A stretch of DNA of 64,000 nucleotides from Thiomicrorhabdus indica. GTDB taxonomy: Bacteria; Pseudomonadota; Gammaproteobacteria; Thiomicrospirales; Thiomicrospiraceae. The position numbers and the translations under genes are program-made. Numbering within the stretch: position 1 is the stretch's first letter; each line of letters begins with the position of its first letter. The notes beneath the pieces are model-generated. The model saw only the letters and a list, made by a program, of their open reading frames with translations. It was not told the origin of the DNA and did no database searches. Positions 1 to 8,190 of the stretch are shown piece after piece. The stretch spans positions 1,736,001 to 1,800,000 of the forward strand of contig NZ_CP033040.1 of NCBI RefSeq assembly GCF_004293625.1. The letters run 5' to 3'.

Positions 1-15
1 AAACTGACCGTTTTG

Positions 16-43
16 CCTTCGTTCATCATGTATGAATTGAAGG
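16..43 (+). promoter_or_regulatory. Hairpin that would hide the btuB ribosome binding site
   Basis: CCTTC (16-20) pairs with GAAGG (39-43) and inside it TTCAT (22-26) pairs with ATGAA (32-36) around the loop CATGT. The right arm contains the Shine-Dalgarno sequence of the gene starting at 50. This is the layout of a translational expression platform. A cobalamin riboswitch is usual in front of btuB-type genes, but its aptamer would lie before the first base of the window, so only the platform can be seen. Confidence 0.45.
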
Positions 44-49
44 AATATC

Positions 50-1849
50 ATGAAACTTAACAAGTTGACACTGGCAATAACGACTGCCCTGTTTACAACA
101 ACGTCTTTAGCCAATACCCAATTGAATGACATTGTTGTTTCAGCCAACAAAACAGAGCAATCCCTTAAACAAATTACATCAAATATAAATGTAATCACTG
201 CTGAAGATATTGAAGCAAAGCACTATACAACACTGACTCAGGTTTTAAATACAGTACCTGGTATAAGCTTTACCTCTAATGGCGGCTTAGGAAAAAGCAC
301 CTCACTTTACCTTCGTGGTTTTGATTCAAAAAGAACGCTTGTTGTCATTGATGGCATTCGTTACAACGACCCAAGCTCGTCAAGCGGCGCCCCATTTGAA
401 CATATCATGCTTGCAGACATCGAACGTATCGAAGTCATTAAAGGGCCACAATCTGGTATCTGGGGAGCAGATGCCTCGGCCGGTGTCATTAATATCATCA
501 CTAAAACGGCTAAGAATGGCTTTGCAGGAAATGCGAATGTAGAATCCGGTAGTTACAATACGCAAAAAGCATCAGGAACCATCAAATATGGCTCGAAAGC
601 CTTTGATGCTTCTTTATCCGTATCAAATATTGATAGCGATGGCTATACTGCATACTCACCGGCATTTGACGACATTGATCAGTATGAAGAAGATGGCTAC
701 CGCAACACGACGGTTAACGCAAAACTTGGTGTAAATTTAACCAACAAAGATCGTATCCAAATCATTCATAATGAAGTTAACTCATCTACGGACCTTGATA
801 GCTACCAAGCTCCAGATAGTGATACCACCTATGGTGATAACGAATACAAACAATCAAAAATTGAATACACACACCAAGCTCCAACCTTCGACTTGAGCTT
901 AAGTCACCAAAGAAGCCTTTCCAATTGGGAGTATGGCTCGCCAAGTTATAGCGATCCGTCTACCCTGAGTGTTTCTGAATATGATGGGCAAGTTAATGAG
1001 ACCCAAGGGATAATTAACTGGCAATATTCACCACAACAAATGCTAAGTGCCGGTGCCTCAATAACCCAATTCGAACATAAAAACACCATTGACAAAGATT
1101 ACTCTTCAAAAAGCGTTTTTATGAACCACTCTCATTCATTCGGGAAAACCGTGTTCAATGAAAGCATTCGTCACGATAATTATGATGAATTTAATAACAA
1201 AACCACCTATAAACTGGGTGTCAAACACCCTATTTCGGATGACTTAACCCTATCTGCAAACTACGGTACAGCCTATAACGTTCCAACCTTATCTCAACTC
1301 TATCATCCAAGCTGGGGAAATGCAGATATCCAAGCTGAAACGACCAAAGGTTGGGATATTTCTGCTCAATATCAATCAGTAAGTGTCACCTATTTCAATA
1401 ATAAAATTACAGACATGATTGATTATGACTACTCAACGTACACCTATGGAAATCTAAAGGGAACCACTCGAATTAAGGGTGTTGAAACCGAATGGAAGCA
1501 TTCCTTTAGCGACGTTGACTTAGCGTTAAACCACACCCGTCTCTGGACAGAAGACCCACAAGGTGAAGAACTGGCTCGTCGCCCGAAAGATCAAATCGGT
1601 TTCGATATGACATGGTTTGCCTCATCGCAATGGGGAATCAACCTAAATGGTCAATACATCGGTGAACGTTCAGAAAGCAATGCCACTGATTACTATGCAT
1701 TGTTTAACAGTGCCATTAACTATCAAGCAAACCCTCAGACTCAAATCTACTTGAAAATCAATAACTTATTTGATAAATACTATCAAGTGGTCGATGGCTA
1801 TGCAACGGCAGAGCGTAGTGCTTATCTTGGTCTGAACTACCAATTCTAA
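50..1849 (+). CDS. btuB: TonB-dependent outer-membrane receptor, BtuB-type (vitamin B12/corrinoid)
   Basis: A 599-residue TonB-dependent receptor. Residues 1-21 form a signal peptide. The TonB-box-like stretch DIVVSANK follows at about 27-34. The plug domain spans about 35-150, with the typical LYLRGFDSKRTLVVIDG and IERIEVIKGPQS segments. The rest is the beta barrel, ending in a C-terminal phenylalanine (NYQF) as expected for Omp insertion. The start has the ribosome site GAAGGA six bases upstream. Corrinoid as substrate is inferred from the B12 genes that follow directly; the size matches BtuB of E. coli. It would import corrinoids into the periplasm for the BtuF-like protein at the end of the cluster. 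Confidence 0.85.
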   Translation: MKLNKLTLAITTALFTTTSLANTQLNDIVVSANKTEQSLKQITSNINVITAEDIEAKHYTTLTQVLNTVPGISFTSNGGLGKSTSLYLRGFDSKRTLVVIDGIRYNDPSSSSGAPFEHIMLADIERIEVIKGPQSGIWGADASAGVINIITKTAKNGFAGNANVESGSYNTQKASGTIKYGSKAFDASLSVSNIDSDGYTAYSPAFDDIDQYEEDGYRNTTVNAKLGVNLTNKDRIQIIHNEVNSSTDLDSYQAPDSDTTYGDNEYKQSKIEYTHQAPTFDLSLSHQRSLSNWEYGSPSYSDPSTLSVSEYDGQVNETQGIINWQYSPQQMLSAGASITQFEHKNTIDKDYSSKSVFMNHSHSFGKTVFNESIRHDNYDEFNNKTTYKLGVKHPISDDLTLSANYGTAYNVPTLSQLYHPSWGNADIQAETTKGWDISAQYQSVSVTYFNNKITDMIDYDYSTYTYGNLKGTTRIKGVETEWKHSFSDVDLALNHTRLWTEDPQGEELARRPKDQIGFDMTWFASSQWGINLNGQYIGERSESNATDYYALFNSAINYQANPQTQIYLKINNLFDKYYQVVDGYATAERSAYLGLNYQF

Positions 1850-1870
1850 ACAGGTATTTACCAACCTCTT

Positions 1871-1911
1871 AAAGGAACATTTGCTGAGACAATTTCTGTC
1901 TCAGTCAATGT
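1871..1911 (+). promoter_or_regulatory. Ribosome binding site separated from the cobQ start by a perfect hairpin
   Basis: AAAGGA (1871-1876) is the only good Shine-Dalgarno sequence before cobQ. It is followed by a perfect 8-bp stem, CTGAGACA (1884-1891) and TGTCTCAG (1897-1904), with a five-base loop. The cobQ ATG is at 1912. If the hairpin folds, the effective spacing shortens from about 35 to about 14 bases. The hairpin lacks a T tract, so it does not look like a terminator. Confidence 0.5.
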
Positions 1912-3432
1912 ATGTATCTCATGACCCATGGCTTAATGATTCAAGGCTGTACATCTGATGCGGGGAAAAGCACCGTAGTAGCAGGCTTGTGTCGTGTTTT
2001 GCAACGAAAAGGGATAATCAATGCCCCTTTCAAACCGCAAAACATGGCACTCAATTCTGCTGTCACACAAGACGGCGGTGAAATTGGACGCGCTCAAGCG
2101 CTACAAGCAATGGCTGCAAAAGTACCATTATCGGTTCACATGAACCCTGTGTTACTTAAACCTAATTCAGATACCGGTGCACAGGTCATTTTACAGGGAC
2201 ATTCCATTGGCAATCTTAATGCGATGGACTACCACTCTTACAAACCGAAAGCTGCGCAAGCAGTTTTCGATTCTTTTCAAATTCTCTCGGAGCAATACAA
2301 CAATATTCTGGTTGAGGGAGCTGGTTCACCAGCAGAAATTAATCTTAGAAAAGGTGATATTGCGAACATGGGCTTTGCTGAAGCGGTTGATTGCCCAGTC
2401 ATTCTAGTGGCGGATATTGACAAAGGTGGCGTATTTGCCCACCTCATCGGTACCTTAGAATGTTTGAGTGAATCTGAAAGGAATCGAATTCAAGGCTTTA
2501 TCATCAACCGTTTTCGCGGTGACATTCAACTGCTACAAGATGGGCTGGATTGGCTACAAGAAAAAACCAAAAAACCTGTACTTGGCGTTTTACCTTACTT
2601 GCACGGTTTATATTTAGATGCCGAAGATGCGATTCATAGCGATGTCGTCGCCAAACGCAACGCCCCTTTAAATGTTATTGCTCCGCTTTATCCACATATA
2701 TCCAATCACACAGATTTAGCACCTCTGATACAACATCCTCAAATAAACTTTCAATGGGTAAAACACAAGGCTTCGATTCCACCAGCTGACTTAGTGGTTT
2801 TACCGGGCTCTAAAAGTGTTATGACCGATTTAACTTGGTTGAAAGCGCAAGGTTGGCAAAATTATCTAAAAAAACATCTGCGTTATGGCGGAAAAATCAT
2901 TGGTATTTGCGGTGGATTACAAATGCTTGGTCAACAGTTACTTGATCCAGATGGCTTAGAGTCAGATAAACTGCATACACAAGGGCTCGGTCTAATGCCT
3001 TTTTCCACAGAGTTTTTTCCGGCAAAACAGCTAACAAACCTTACCGGCCGGTTAAATCTGGTAACGGCTTTCCCCCCTCCGCAAGTTAAAGGCTACGAAA
3101 TTCATCAAGGCCGGAGTAATTTCCATGAATTTCCAGAACTTAAGCCAGCAATCACCTTCAGCAACAACCAAACGGATGGCTTAATCAGCGCTGACAATCA
3201 AATCCTTACGACTTATTTGCATGGACTATTTGATGAAACAGAGGCTTTAACCAGTTTGTTGAATTGGGCAGGTTTGGAACAAGCCGACGCTTTTGATTTT
3301 AATTCTTTCCGTGAAGCCCAAATTAACCGTATAAGCGACTGCTTTGAAGAACATTTAGAGATTGAACAGATTGTAAATATTTTACAAAACAGCCACATCA
3401 CCACTTCCCAGTCAGGCTCACATAAATGTTGA
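1912..3432 (+). CDS. cobQ: Cobyric acid synthase (ATP- and glutamine-dependent amidotransferase)
   Basis: CobQ/CbiP amidates the b, d, e and g side chains of adenosyl-cobyrinic acid diamide using glutamine and ATP. The 506-residue length fits the family. The N-terminal dethiobiotin-synthetase-like ATPase shows MIQGCTSDAGKST (P-loop) and the acidic EGAGSPAEINLR segment. The C-terminal class I glutaminase shows the nucleophile cysteine in IIGICGGLQMLG (about residue 333) and the histidine in TTYLHGLFD. It begins 62 bases after the receptor gene and overlaps the next gene by 7 bases. ATG 1921 (MTHGLMIQG) is an equally good start by comparison with relatives. One copy of the ACCGGCCGGT palindrome lies at 3043, read as Thr-Gly-Arg. 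Confidence 0.93.
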   Translation: MYLMTHGLMIQGCTSDAGKSTVVAGLCRVLQRKGIINAPFKPQNMALNSAVTQDGGEIGRAQALQAMAAKVPLSVHMNPVLLKPNSDTGAQVILQGHSIGNLNAMDYHSYKPKAAQAVFDSFQILSEQYNNILVEGAGSPAEINLRKGDIANMGFAEAVDCPVILVADIDKGGVFAHLIGTLECLSESERNRIQGFIINRFRGDIQLLQDGLDWLQEKTKKPVLGVLPYLHGLYLDAEDAIHSDVVAKRNAPLNVIAPLYPHISNHTDLAPLIQHPQINFQWVKHKASIPPADLVVLPGSKSVMTDLTWLKAQGWQNYLKKHLRYGGKIIGICGGLQMLGQQLLDPDGLESDKLHTQGLGLMPFSTEFFPAKQLTNLTGRLNLVTAFPPPQVKGYEIHQGRSNFHEFPELKPAITFSNNQTDGLISADNQILTTYLHGLFDETEALTSLLNWAGLEQADAFDFNSFREAQINRISDCFEEHLEIEQIVNILQNSHITTSQSGSHKC

Positions 3433-4121
3433 AAATTTCACACCAAACCAATCTCCAAAACACTAATCATCAATTTGCTAGCTCTTGGAGCGGCGGTAAA
3501 GACGCTTGCATGGCTTTGTACCTATTAATGCAAGCAGGCCATACTCCAAAAGTGCTTTACACCATGCTTCATGAAGACAGTAAAACTTCCCGTGCACACA
3601 ACTTACCCGTTGCTGTTTTACGTGCTCAAGCTGAAGCGTTGGGCATTCCAAATCATTTTCAATCCTGTGCAAAAGCAAATTACAAAACTAATTACCAAGC
3701 GGTTTTAAAATCACTGAAAGATAAAAATATTGACAGTATTTGTTTAGGTGATATTGATTTACAAGCGCATCGTGACTGGCAAGAAGATGTCACACGAGAA
3801 AGCAGCATCACACCACTTTTTCCCTTGTGGTTACTTGACCACAAAAAATTAGTTGAAGAGTTGATTTGCGTTGGTTTTGAAGCCACCATCATGGCGGTAC
3901 ATCCCGAAAAAGCTCCTGAGTCATTACTCGGAAAACCGTTAAATACGGACACCATTGCCGAATTGGAAGAACTCAACATAGATGTTTGTGCAGAAGGCGG
4001 AGAATTCCACACAGTCATCACCAACGGCCCGATTTTCAACCATCCGGTCAAATTATCCAAACCGACTCTCAGACGCGGTGCAGAATTTGGTTACAGCTTT
4101 TTGGATTACTCAACACCATGA
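3426..4121 (+). CDS. DUF71/Dph6-family ATP-pyrophosphatase, B12-associated type
   Basis: A 231-residue protein with the PP-loop motif SSWSGGKDACMAL (about residues 19-31) and the conserved EGGEFHTVI segment near the C-terminus, which identify the DUF71 (PF01902) family of adenylating amide-forming enzymes. The archetype Dph6 makes diphthamide in eukaryotes and archaea; bacteria lack that pathway. A bacterial DUF71 subgroup is known to travel with cobalamin genes and was proposed to act in B12 amidation or salvage. The position here, overlapping cobQ by 7 bases and cobD by 4, fits that subgroup. The exact substrate is not known. Confidence 0.8.
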   Translation: MLKISHQTNLQNTNHQFASSWSGGKDACMALYLLMQAGHTPKVLYTMLHEDSKTSRAHNLPVAVLRAQAEALGIPNHFQSCAKANYKTNYQAVLKSLKDKNIDSICLGDIDLQAHRDWQEDVTRESSITPLFPLWLLDHKKLVEELICVGFEATIMAVHPEKAPESLLGKPLNTDTIAELEELNIDVCAEGGEFHTVITNGPIFNHPVKLSKPTLRRGAEFGYSFLDYSTP

Positions 4122-5284
4122 ATCACTTAACCATAACGGCAACAAGTCACAATCCTCATGGCGGAGGCATTTTTGAGTTTGCAAAACGTTACGCCCTGTC
4201 TCCTTCAGAGGTCTGTGACTTTTCAGCCAGTATCAATCCGATCACACCCAAAGTTGACTGGATAAAACTCCAACGACAGTCGTCCGTTGAATTGCCGCAT
4301 TATCCTCAAGAATACTCGACCTCCTCAGAATCCGCTTTAAAACCGATCTTAAGCCAAAAATTTTCAGTCGACTGTCGGTTTATATCTTTAACAAAGGGAA
4401 TCAGCGAAAGCATTCATCATATATTTTCAGCTATCCAACCGCCAACTTGCTTACTATTTACTCCGATTTACAGTGAATATCAAAAAGCAGCTCAACAGTT
4501 CTCTCGAAAAACTCTACAAACATGCTTATCTCCAAGCCAATGGTTACAAAATTCTACTAAAGAAACTTTACCGGCCGGTAGCATTGTGGCGCTGGTAAAC
4601 CCGTCGACACCTGAAGGAAAATGTTTAGAAATAACCGAAATAAAGCATTTAGTCGATTATTGCCAACAACATAAGCTCTGGTTGTTACTGGATGAATCTT
4701 TTTTACCCTTTATCAGCCTCAGCCCAGGGGTAAGCGGGCGACAATATTTACATCAATGCGCCAATCTCATTATTCTGCAATCTTTAACAAAATATTTTGC
4801 TTGTCCAGGTATTCGAATCGGTGCAATCTTTGCTCACCTTCACTCTAAAAATAGCTCAACACCAAGTTATCTGGCCGAGACTCTTAATGATTCTCCCCCC
4901 ATAAACCAACTATTGCCTGCAGTTTGGAGCCTTTCAACACTTGATAAATTATGGCTGATGCAGGCACTGCAAGATTCAGAGCATGAATCACAGACAAAAA
5001 ACTGGATTTTAAAGACAAAACCCGACTTCTTAAAACAATTGAAAGCATTAGAGTGCATCTTAAAAATCTATCCAAGTTCTACCAATTTTGTTTTACTGGA
5101 ATTCGACCGGCCGGTAGAAATCATCCAAAACCATCTAGCCACATTTTCGATTCTGATTCGTAATGCGGCGAGTTTTGGTTTTAATGCCCGTACAGCAAGA
5201 ATCGCTATAAAGTCCGACAGTGACAATCAAAAACTGATTCACGCCTTACAACGTTTAGACGCATTTTTAGGCGAATTAACATGA
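4118..5284 (+). CDS. cobD: Threonine-phosphate decarboxylase-like PLP aminotransferase (CobD/CobC)
   Basis: A class I/II PLP enzyme related to histidinol-phosphate aminotransferase that makes (R)-1-amino-2-propanol phosphate, the linker of the B12 nucleotide loop. The start is ATG 4118, which overlaps the previous stop as ATGA. From there the protein has 388 residues and opens with the family-typical HNPHGGGIFEFAKRY and CDFSASINP. The PLP lysine is in LQSLTKYFACPGIRIG. An in-frame ATG at 3986 lies deep inside the preceding gene and is not needed. Two palindrome copies sit in it, at 4570 (Leu-Pro-Ala-Gly) and 5106 (Arg-Pro-Val). Confidence 0.9.
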   Translation: MNHLTITATSHNPHGGGIFEFAKRYALSPSEVCDFSASINPITPKVDWIKLQRQSSVELPHYPQEYSTSSESALKPILSQKFSVDCRFISLTKGISESIHHIFSAIQPPTCLLFTPIYSEYQKAAQQFSRKTLQTCLSPSQWLQNSTKETLPAGSIVALVNPSTPEGKCLEITEIKHLVDYCQQHKLWLLLDESFLPFISLSPGVSGRQYLHQCANLIILQSLTKYFACPGIRIGAIFAHLHSKNSSTPSYLAETLNDSPPINQLLPAVWSLSTLDKLWLMQALQDSEHESQTKNWILKTKPDFLKQLKALECILKIYPSSTNFVLLEFDRPVEIIQNHLATFSILIRNAASFGFNARTARIAIKSDSDNQKLIHALQRLDAFLGELT

Positions 5285-6246
5285 CAACTCACCTATTTGA
5301 CTACATAAATCACTGGGATTTTTGGCTCGCTTTCAATAGCCTTGTTGCCATAGGTGCATTAGCCATCGATAGAATATTCGGCGAATTTCTTAATAAACAC
5401 CACCCCGTCTCTTGGATTGGACGATGGATTACGTGGTTTGAAAAACATTTCTACAAAAACACCGTCATTCGTGGAGTTCAACTTTGGCTAACCATCTCAG
5501 CCCTCACTCTAACTGCCAGCCTGATTATTTTATTGGTAGTCAATTATCTACCTCTTGTTTTTTCTTTAATATTTTTGACCGTAGTTACCTCAACCCTTCT
5601 TGCACACAAGATGCTTCATGACTCAGTTCAAGAAGTCGCCAATTCAGAACACCCACAAAAAATGGTAAAGATGCTCGTCAGCCGTGATTGCCAAAACATG
5701 AAAAAAAACGAGGCCTATAAGGCTGCAGTAGAAACTTATGCTGAGAACCTTTCAGATGGTGTTGTCGCACCATGGTTTTACCTCATCATTTTTGGCATTC
5801 CAGGAATTCTTCTTTACAAAGCTATCAATACAATGGATTCAATGGTCGGCTACCGGAACCAAAAATATGAAAACTTTGGCAAGTGTGCAGCAATTTGCGA
5901 CGATATCGCCAACTATATTCCAGCTCGAATCACTGCAATATTCATTATGTTGGCATTTAAAAAGTACAAATTTTGGCAGTTTTATACAAATGGAAAACAA
6001 CATCTCAGCCCAAATGCCGGTCACCCTATTACCGCAATCGCACTTGGATGCAACTGCCAACTTGGCGGCCCAACAGTCTATGATGGAAAATTGAAAGCGA
6101 AAGCGACTTTTGGCCCCCAAGACGCCACTAAAAATATTTCACCTAAACACATTCACTGTGCATTACAGATACGCAATTTTATTGATATGACACTTTTAAG
6201 CCTTTCTTTAGGCATTTTTATCACAACTTTCTTATGGATTTTATAA
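5281..6246 (+). CDS. cbiB: Adenosylcobinamide-phosphate synthase, membrane protein
   Basis: CbiB joins the aminopropanol phosphate linker to adenosyl-cobyric acid. The 321-residue integral membrane protein shows HPVSWIGRWITWFEKHFY near the N-terminus, hydrophobic segments around 70-105 and 155-185, and the hallmark AVETYAENLSDGVVAPWFY followed by NTMDSMVGYRN. It overlaps the cobD stop as ATGA. Together with CobQ and CobD it covers the steps from cobyrinic acid diamide to cobinamide phosphate. The nucleotide-loop assembly genes (cobU/cobP, cobS, cobT) are not in the window and may lie to the left. Confidence 0.93.
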   Translation: MTTHLFDYINHWDFWLAFNSLVAIGALAIDRIFGEFLNKHHPVSWIGRWITWFEKHFYKNTVIRGVQLWLTISALTLTASLIILLVVNYLPLVFSLIFLTVVTSTLLAHKMLHDSVQEVANSEHPQKMVKMLVSRDCQNMKKNEAYKAAVETYAENLSDGVVAPWFYLIIFGIPGILLYKAINTMDSMVGYRNQKYENFGKCAAICDDIANYIPARITAIFIMLAFKKYKFWQFYTNGKQHLSPNAGHPITAIALGCNCQLGGPTVYDGKLKAKATFGPQDATKNISPKHIHCALQIRNFIDMTLLSLSLGIFITTFLWIL

Positions 6247-7133
6247 TGAGAGCTTTGCACAAGACAATAAAACTATGGTTTGTATTTTTTACCTATTTCA
6301 GTGTCTTATCACTTTTCGTAAACACTGCAAAGGCTTCTCTCGAAGAACTCCCAATCCAAAATGCACAAAGAATCATTTCACTCGCGCCACACCTCACCGA
6401 AATGGTGTATTCAGCCGGTGCTGGAGACAAATTAATTGGCGTTGTCAATTACTCAGATTACCCCGAAAAAGCGCTATCAAAACCTATTATCGGCAGTTAC
6501 AACAGCATTAACATTGAATCGATTATCCAACTAAAACCGGATTTAATTCTCACTTGGCGCTCTGGAAACCGCTCTCAGGATTCAACTCGACTTAAAGAGT
6601 TACAAACCAAACTAGGATTTGTTATTTGGGAATCGGACATTGAAACGCTAGAAGATATTCCGGTTCTCATTCAATCGATCGGAAAAATGGCTGGCACTCA
6701 AGTTCAGGCAAACTCGAATGCAGAAAGCCTTCAAACAAAACTCAAAAGTTTACGGATGAAATACTCAACCAAAAAGCCAATCAAGACTTTTTATCAAATA
6801 TGGAATAATCCATTGATTACAATGGGAAAAAAACAGTTCATCAGCCAAGGAATTGAGGTGTGTGGAGGAAAAAATATTTTTGATGATTTAGGCGGTTTAA
6901 CAGGCCCAGTCTCGATTGAAACCGTTATTTTAAGAAATCCTGACATTCTGCTTATGGGCGGTCGAAAATCTTTTCAACAAGAATGGCTAAAAACTTGGGA
7001 AAAATATCCTCAAATTAATGCCGTCAAACATAACCAGATTCATTTACTTAACAATAATCTTTATCAAAGGCCAACCGCTCGTTTTATCAATGCATTAGAG
7101 CCACTTTGCAAAGTGATTGACTCGGTTCGATAA
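6246..7133 (+). CDS. btuF: Periplasmic cobalamin-binding protein, BtuF-like
   Basis: A class III solute-binding protein of the BtuF/FhuD fold (PF01497). A hydrophobic signal sequence covers residues 1-30 ending at TAKA. Then come the typical RIISLAPHLTEMVYSAGAGDKLIGV and IESIIQLKPDLIL, and later IETVILRNPDILL. ATG 6246 shares its A with the upstream TAA stop; an in-frame ATG at 6234 is possible but would overlap. It should pass corrinoids from the outer membrane to a BtuCD-type permease. No btuC or btuD gene follows, because the next genes are on the other strand, so the permease must be elsewhere. Confidence 0.82.
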   Translation: MRALHKTIKLWFVFFTYFSVLSLFVNTAKASLEELPIQNAQRIISLAPHLTEMVYSAGAGDKLIGVVNYSDYPEKALSKPIIGSYNSINIESIIQLKPDLILTWRSGNRSQDSTRLKELQTKLGFVIWESDIETLEDIPVLIQSIGKMAGTQVQANSNAESLQTKLKSLRMKYSTKKPIKTFYQIWNNPLITMGKKQFISQGIEVCGGKNIFDDLGGLTGPVSIETVILRNPDILLMGGRKSFQQEWLKTWEKYPQINAVKHNQIHLLNNNLYQRPTARFINALEPLCKVIDSVR

Positions 7134-7162
7134 ACAATCCCGTTAGTCTAAAGTTCGCTTTA

Positions 7163-7181
7163 AATACGTTGAGGACGTATT
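7163..7181 (+). repeat. Small inverted repeat after the cobalamin operon
   Basis: AATACGT and ACGTATT (7163-7169, 7175-7181) can form a 7-bp stem with a five-base loop between the convergent btuF and glk genes. It is AT-rich and has no T run, so it is at best a weak terminator. Confidence 0.3.
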
Positions 7182-7203
7182 CAAACGTATCGATACCAGC
7201 ACG

Positions 7204-8190
7204 CTAATTTGCAAGCACCTTTTGAAAAGCATAATACGCAGCACCTAACAAAGGAGCTTCCGGATTATCAACGATTCTAACCGGAATGTTCTCAATCGCA
7301 TGAGTCATTCGGCCTTTGTCTAGAAAACCTTGCATAAATTCACCATTTTGAAGTGCACTGCGGATTTTAGGGGCAATCCCACCGGCAATATAAATGCCAC
7401 CGGCCGGTAAGGTTTTTAAGGCAAAGCTTCCAGCCTCCACACCATAAATTCGACAAAACAAACGCACCACCTCTTGACACAAAACATCCTGCCCCATCAT
7501 CCCTGCTTCGGAAATCACAGCATTACGATCCTGCGATTGCATATCAAATTCGAGCTGTTCATTAAAAGGCGCAAAGTCGATACTTTTCAGAAAATCATAC
7601 AGATGGCCAAAACCATCTCCAGATAAGATACGTTCTAAACTCACGTGCCCGTTAAATCGTTCACGTAAAAAAACTAACAAGCTATCTTCCAAGGCATTTT
7701 GTGGGGCAAACTCAGTATGCCCTCCTTCGGTAGGCATAGCATGATACTGCGCGCCATCAAAAAAAAGTATGGCTTCTCCTAACCCAGTTCCAGCCGCAAT
7801 CACAGCTTTGTGTCCTTGTTTTGACGTTGAATTTGGGTTTAATTCAAAAAACGCATCCAATTGCAAAACACCATAAGCAGCGGATTCAAGATCATTAAGC
7901 AAATAAACATTTTCGATACCAAGTTGCTCACGCAGCGCGCTGGCATCAATCATCCAAGGTAGATTTGTCGTAATACATTTCTGGTCGTTAATCGGGCCTG
8001 CAATCCCGAAAACCGCTGTACTAACTCCCTCTTCACCTTGCAAAAACTCCTCAACTAAATCAACAAACTCAGTATGCTGGCCACTTGGGAAAGTTTGTTT
8101 GCGGTGCTCAATTAACTCACCCGAATCTTGGCTAAAAATTGCAAGGACGGTTTTCGTTCCACCCACATCACCGGCTAATATTTTTTGCAT
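7204..8190 (-). CDS. glk: Glucokinase
   Basis: A 328-residue ROK-independent (Glk-type) glucokinase that phosphorylates glucose with ATP in the cytoplasm. The phosphate-binding AGDVGGTKT is at residues 7-15. The catalytic aspartate lies in LLNDLESAAYG, followed by VIAAGTGLGEA and EGGHTEFAP. The ATG shares its A with the stop of the phosphorylase-kinase-like gene upstream, so the two are co-transcribed and translationally coupled. This points to handling of glucose released from storage polysaccharide. A palindrome copy at 7399 encodes Leu-Pro-Ala-Gly. Confidence 0.93.
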   Translation of the reverse strand: MQKILAGDVGGTKTVLAIFSQDSGELIEHRKQTFPSGQHTEFVDLVEEFLQGEEGVSTAVFGIAGPINDQKCITTNLPWMIDASALREQLGIENVYLLNDLESAAYGVLQLDAFFELNPNSTSKQGHKAVIAAGTGLGEAILFFDGAQYHAMPTEGGHTEFAPQNALEDSLLVFLRERFNGHVSLERILSGDGFGHLYDFLKSIDFAPFNEQLEFDMQSQDRNAVISEAGMMGQDVLCQEVVRLFCRIYGVEAGSFALKTLPAGGIYIAGGIAPKIRSALQNGEFMQGFLDKGRMTHAIENIPVRIVDNPEAPLLGAAYYAFQKVLAN

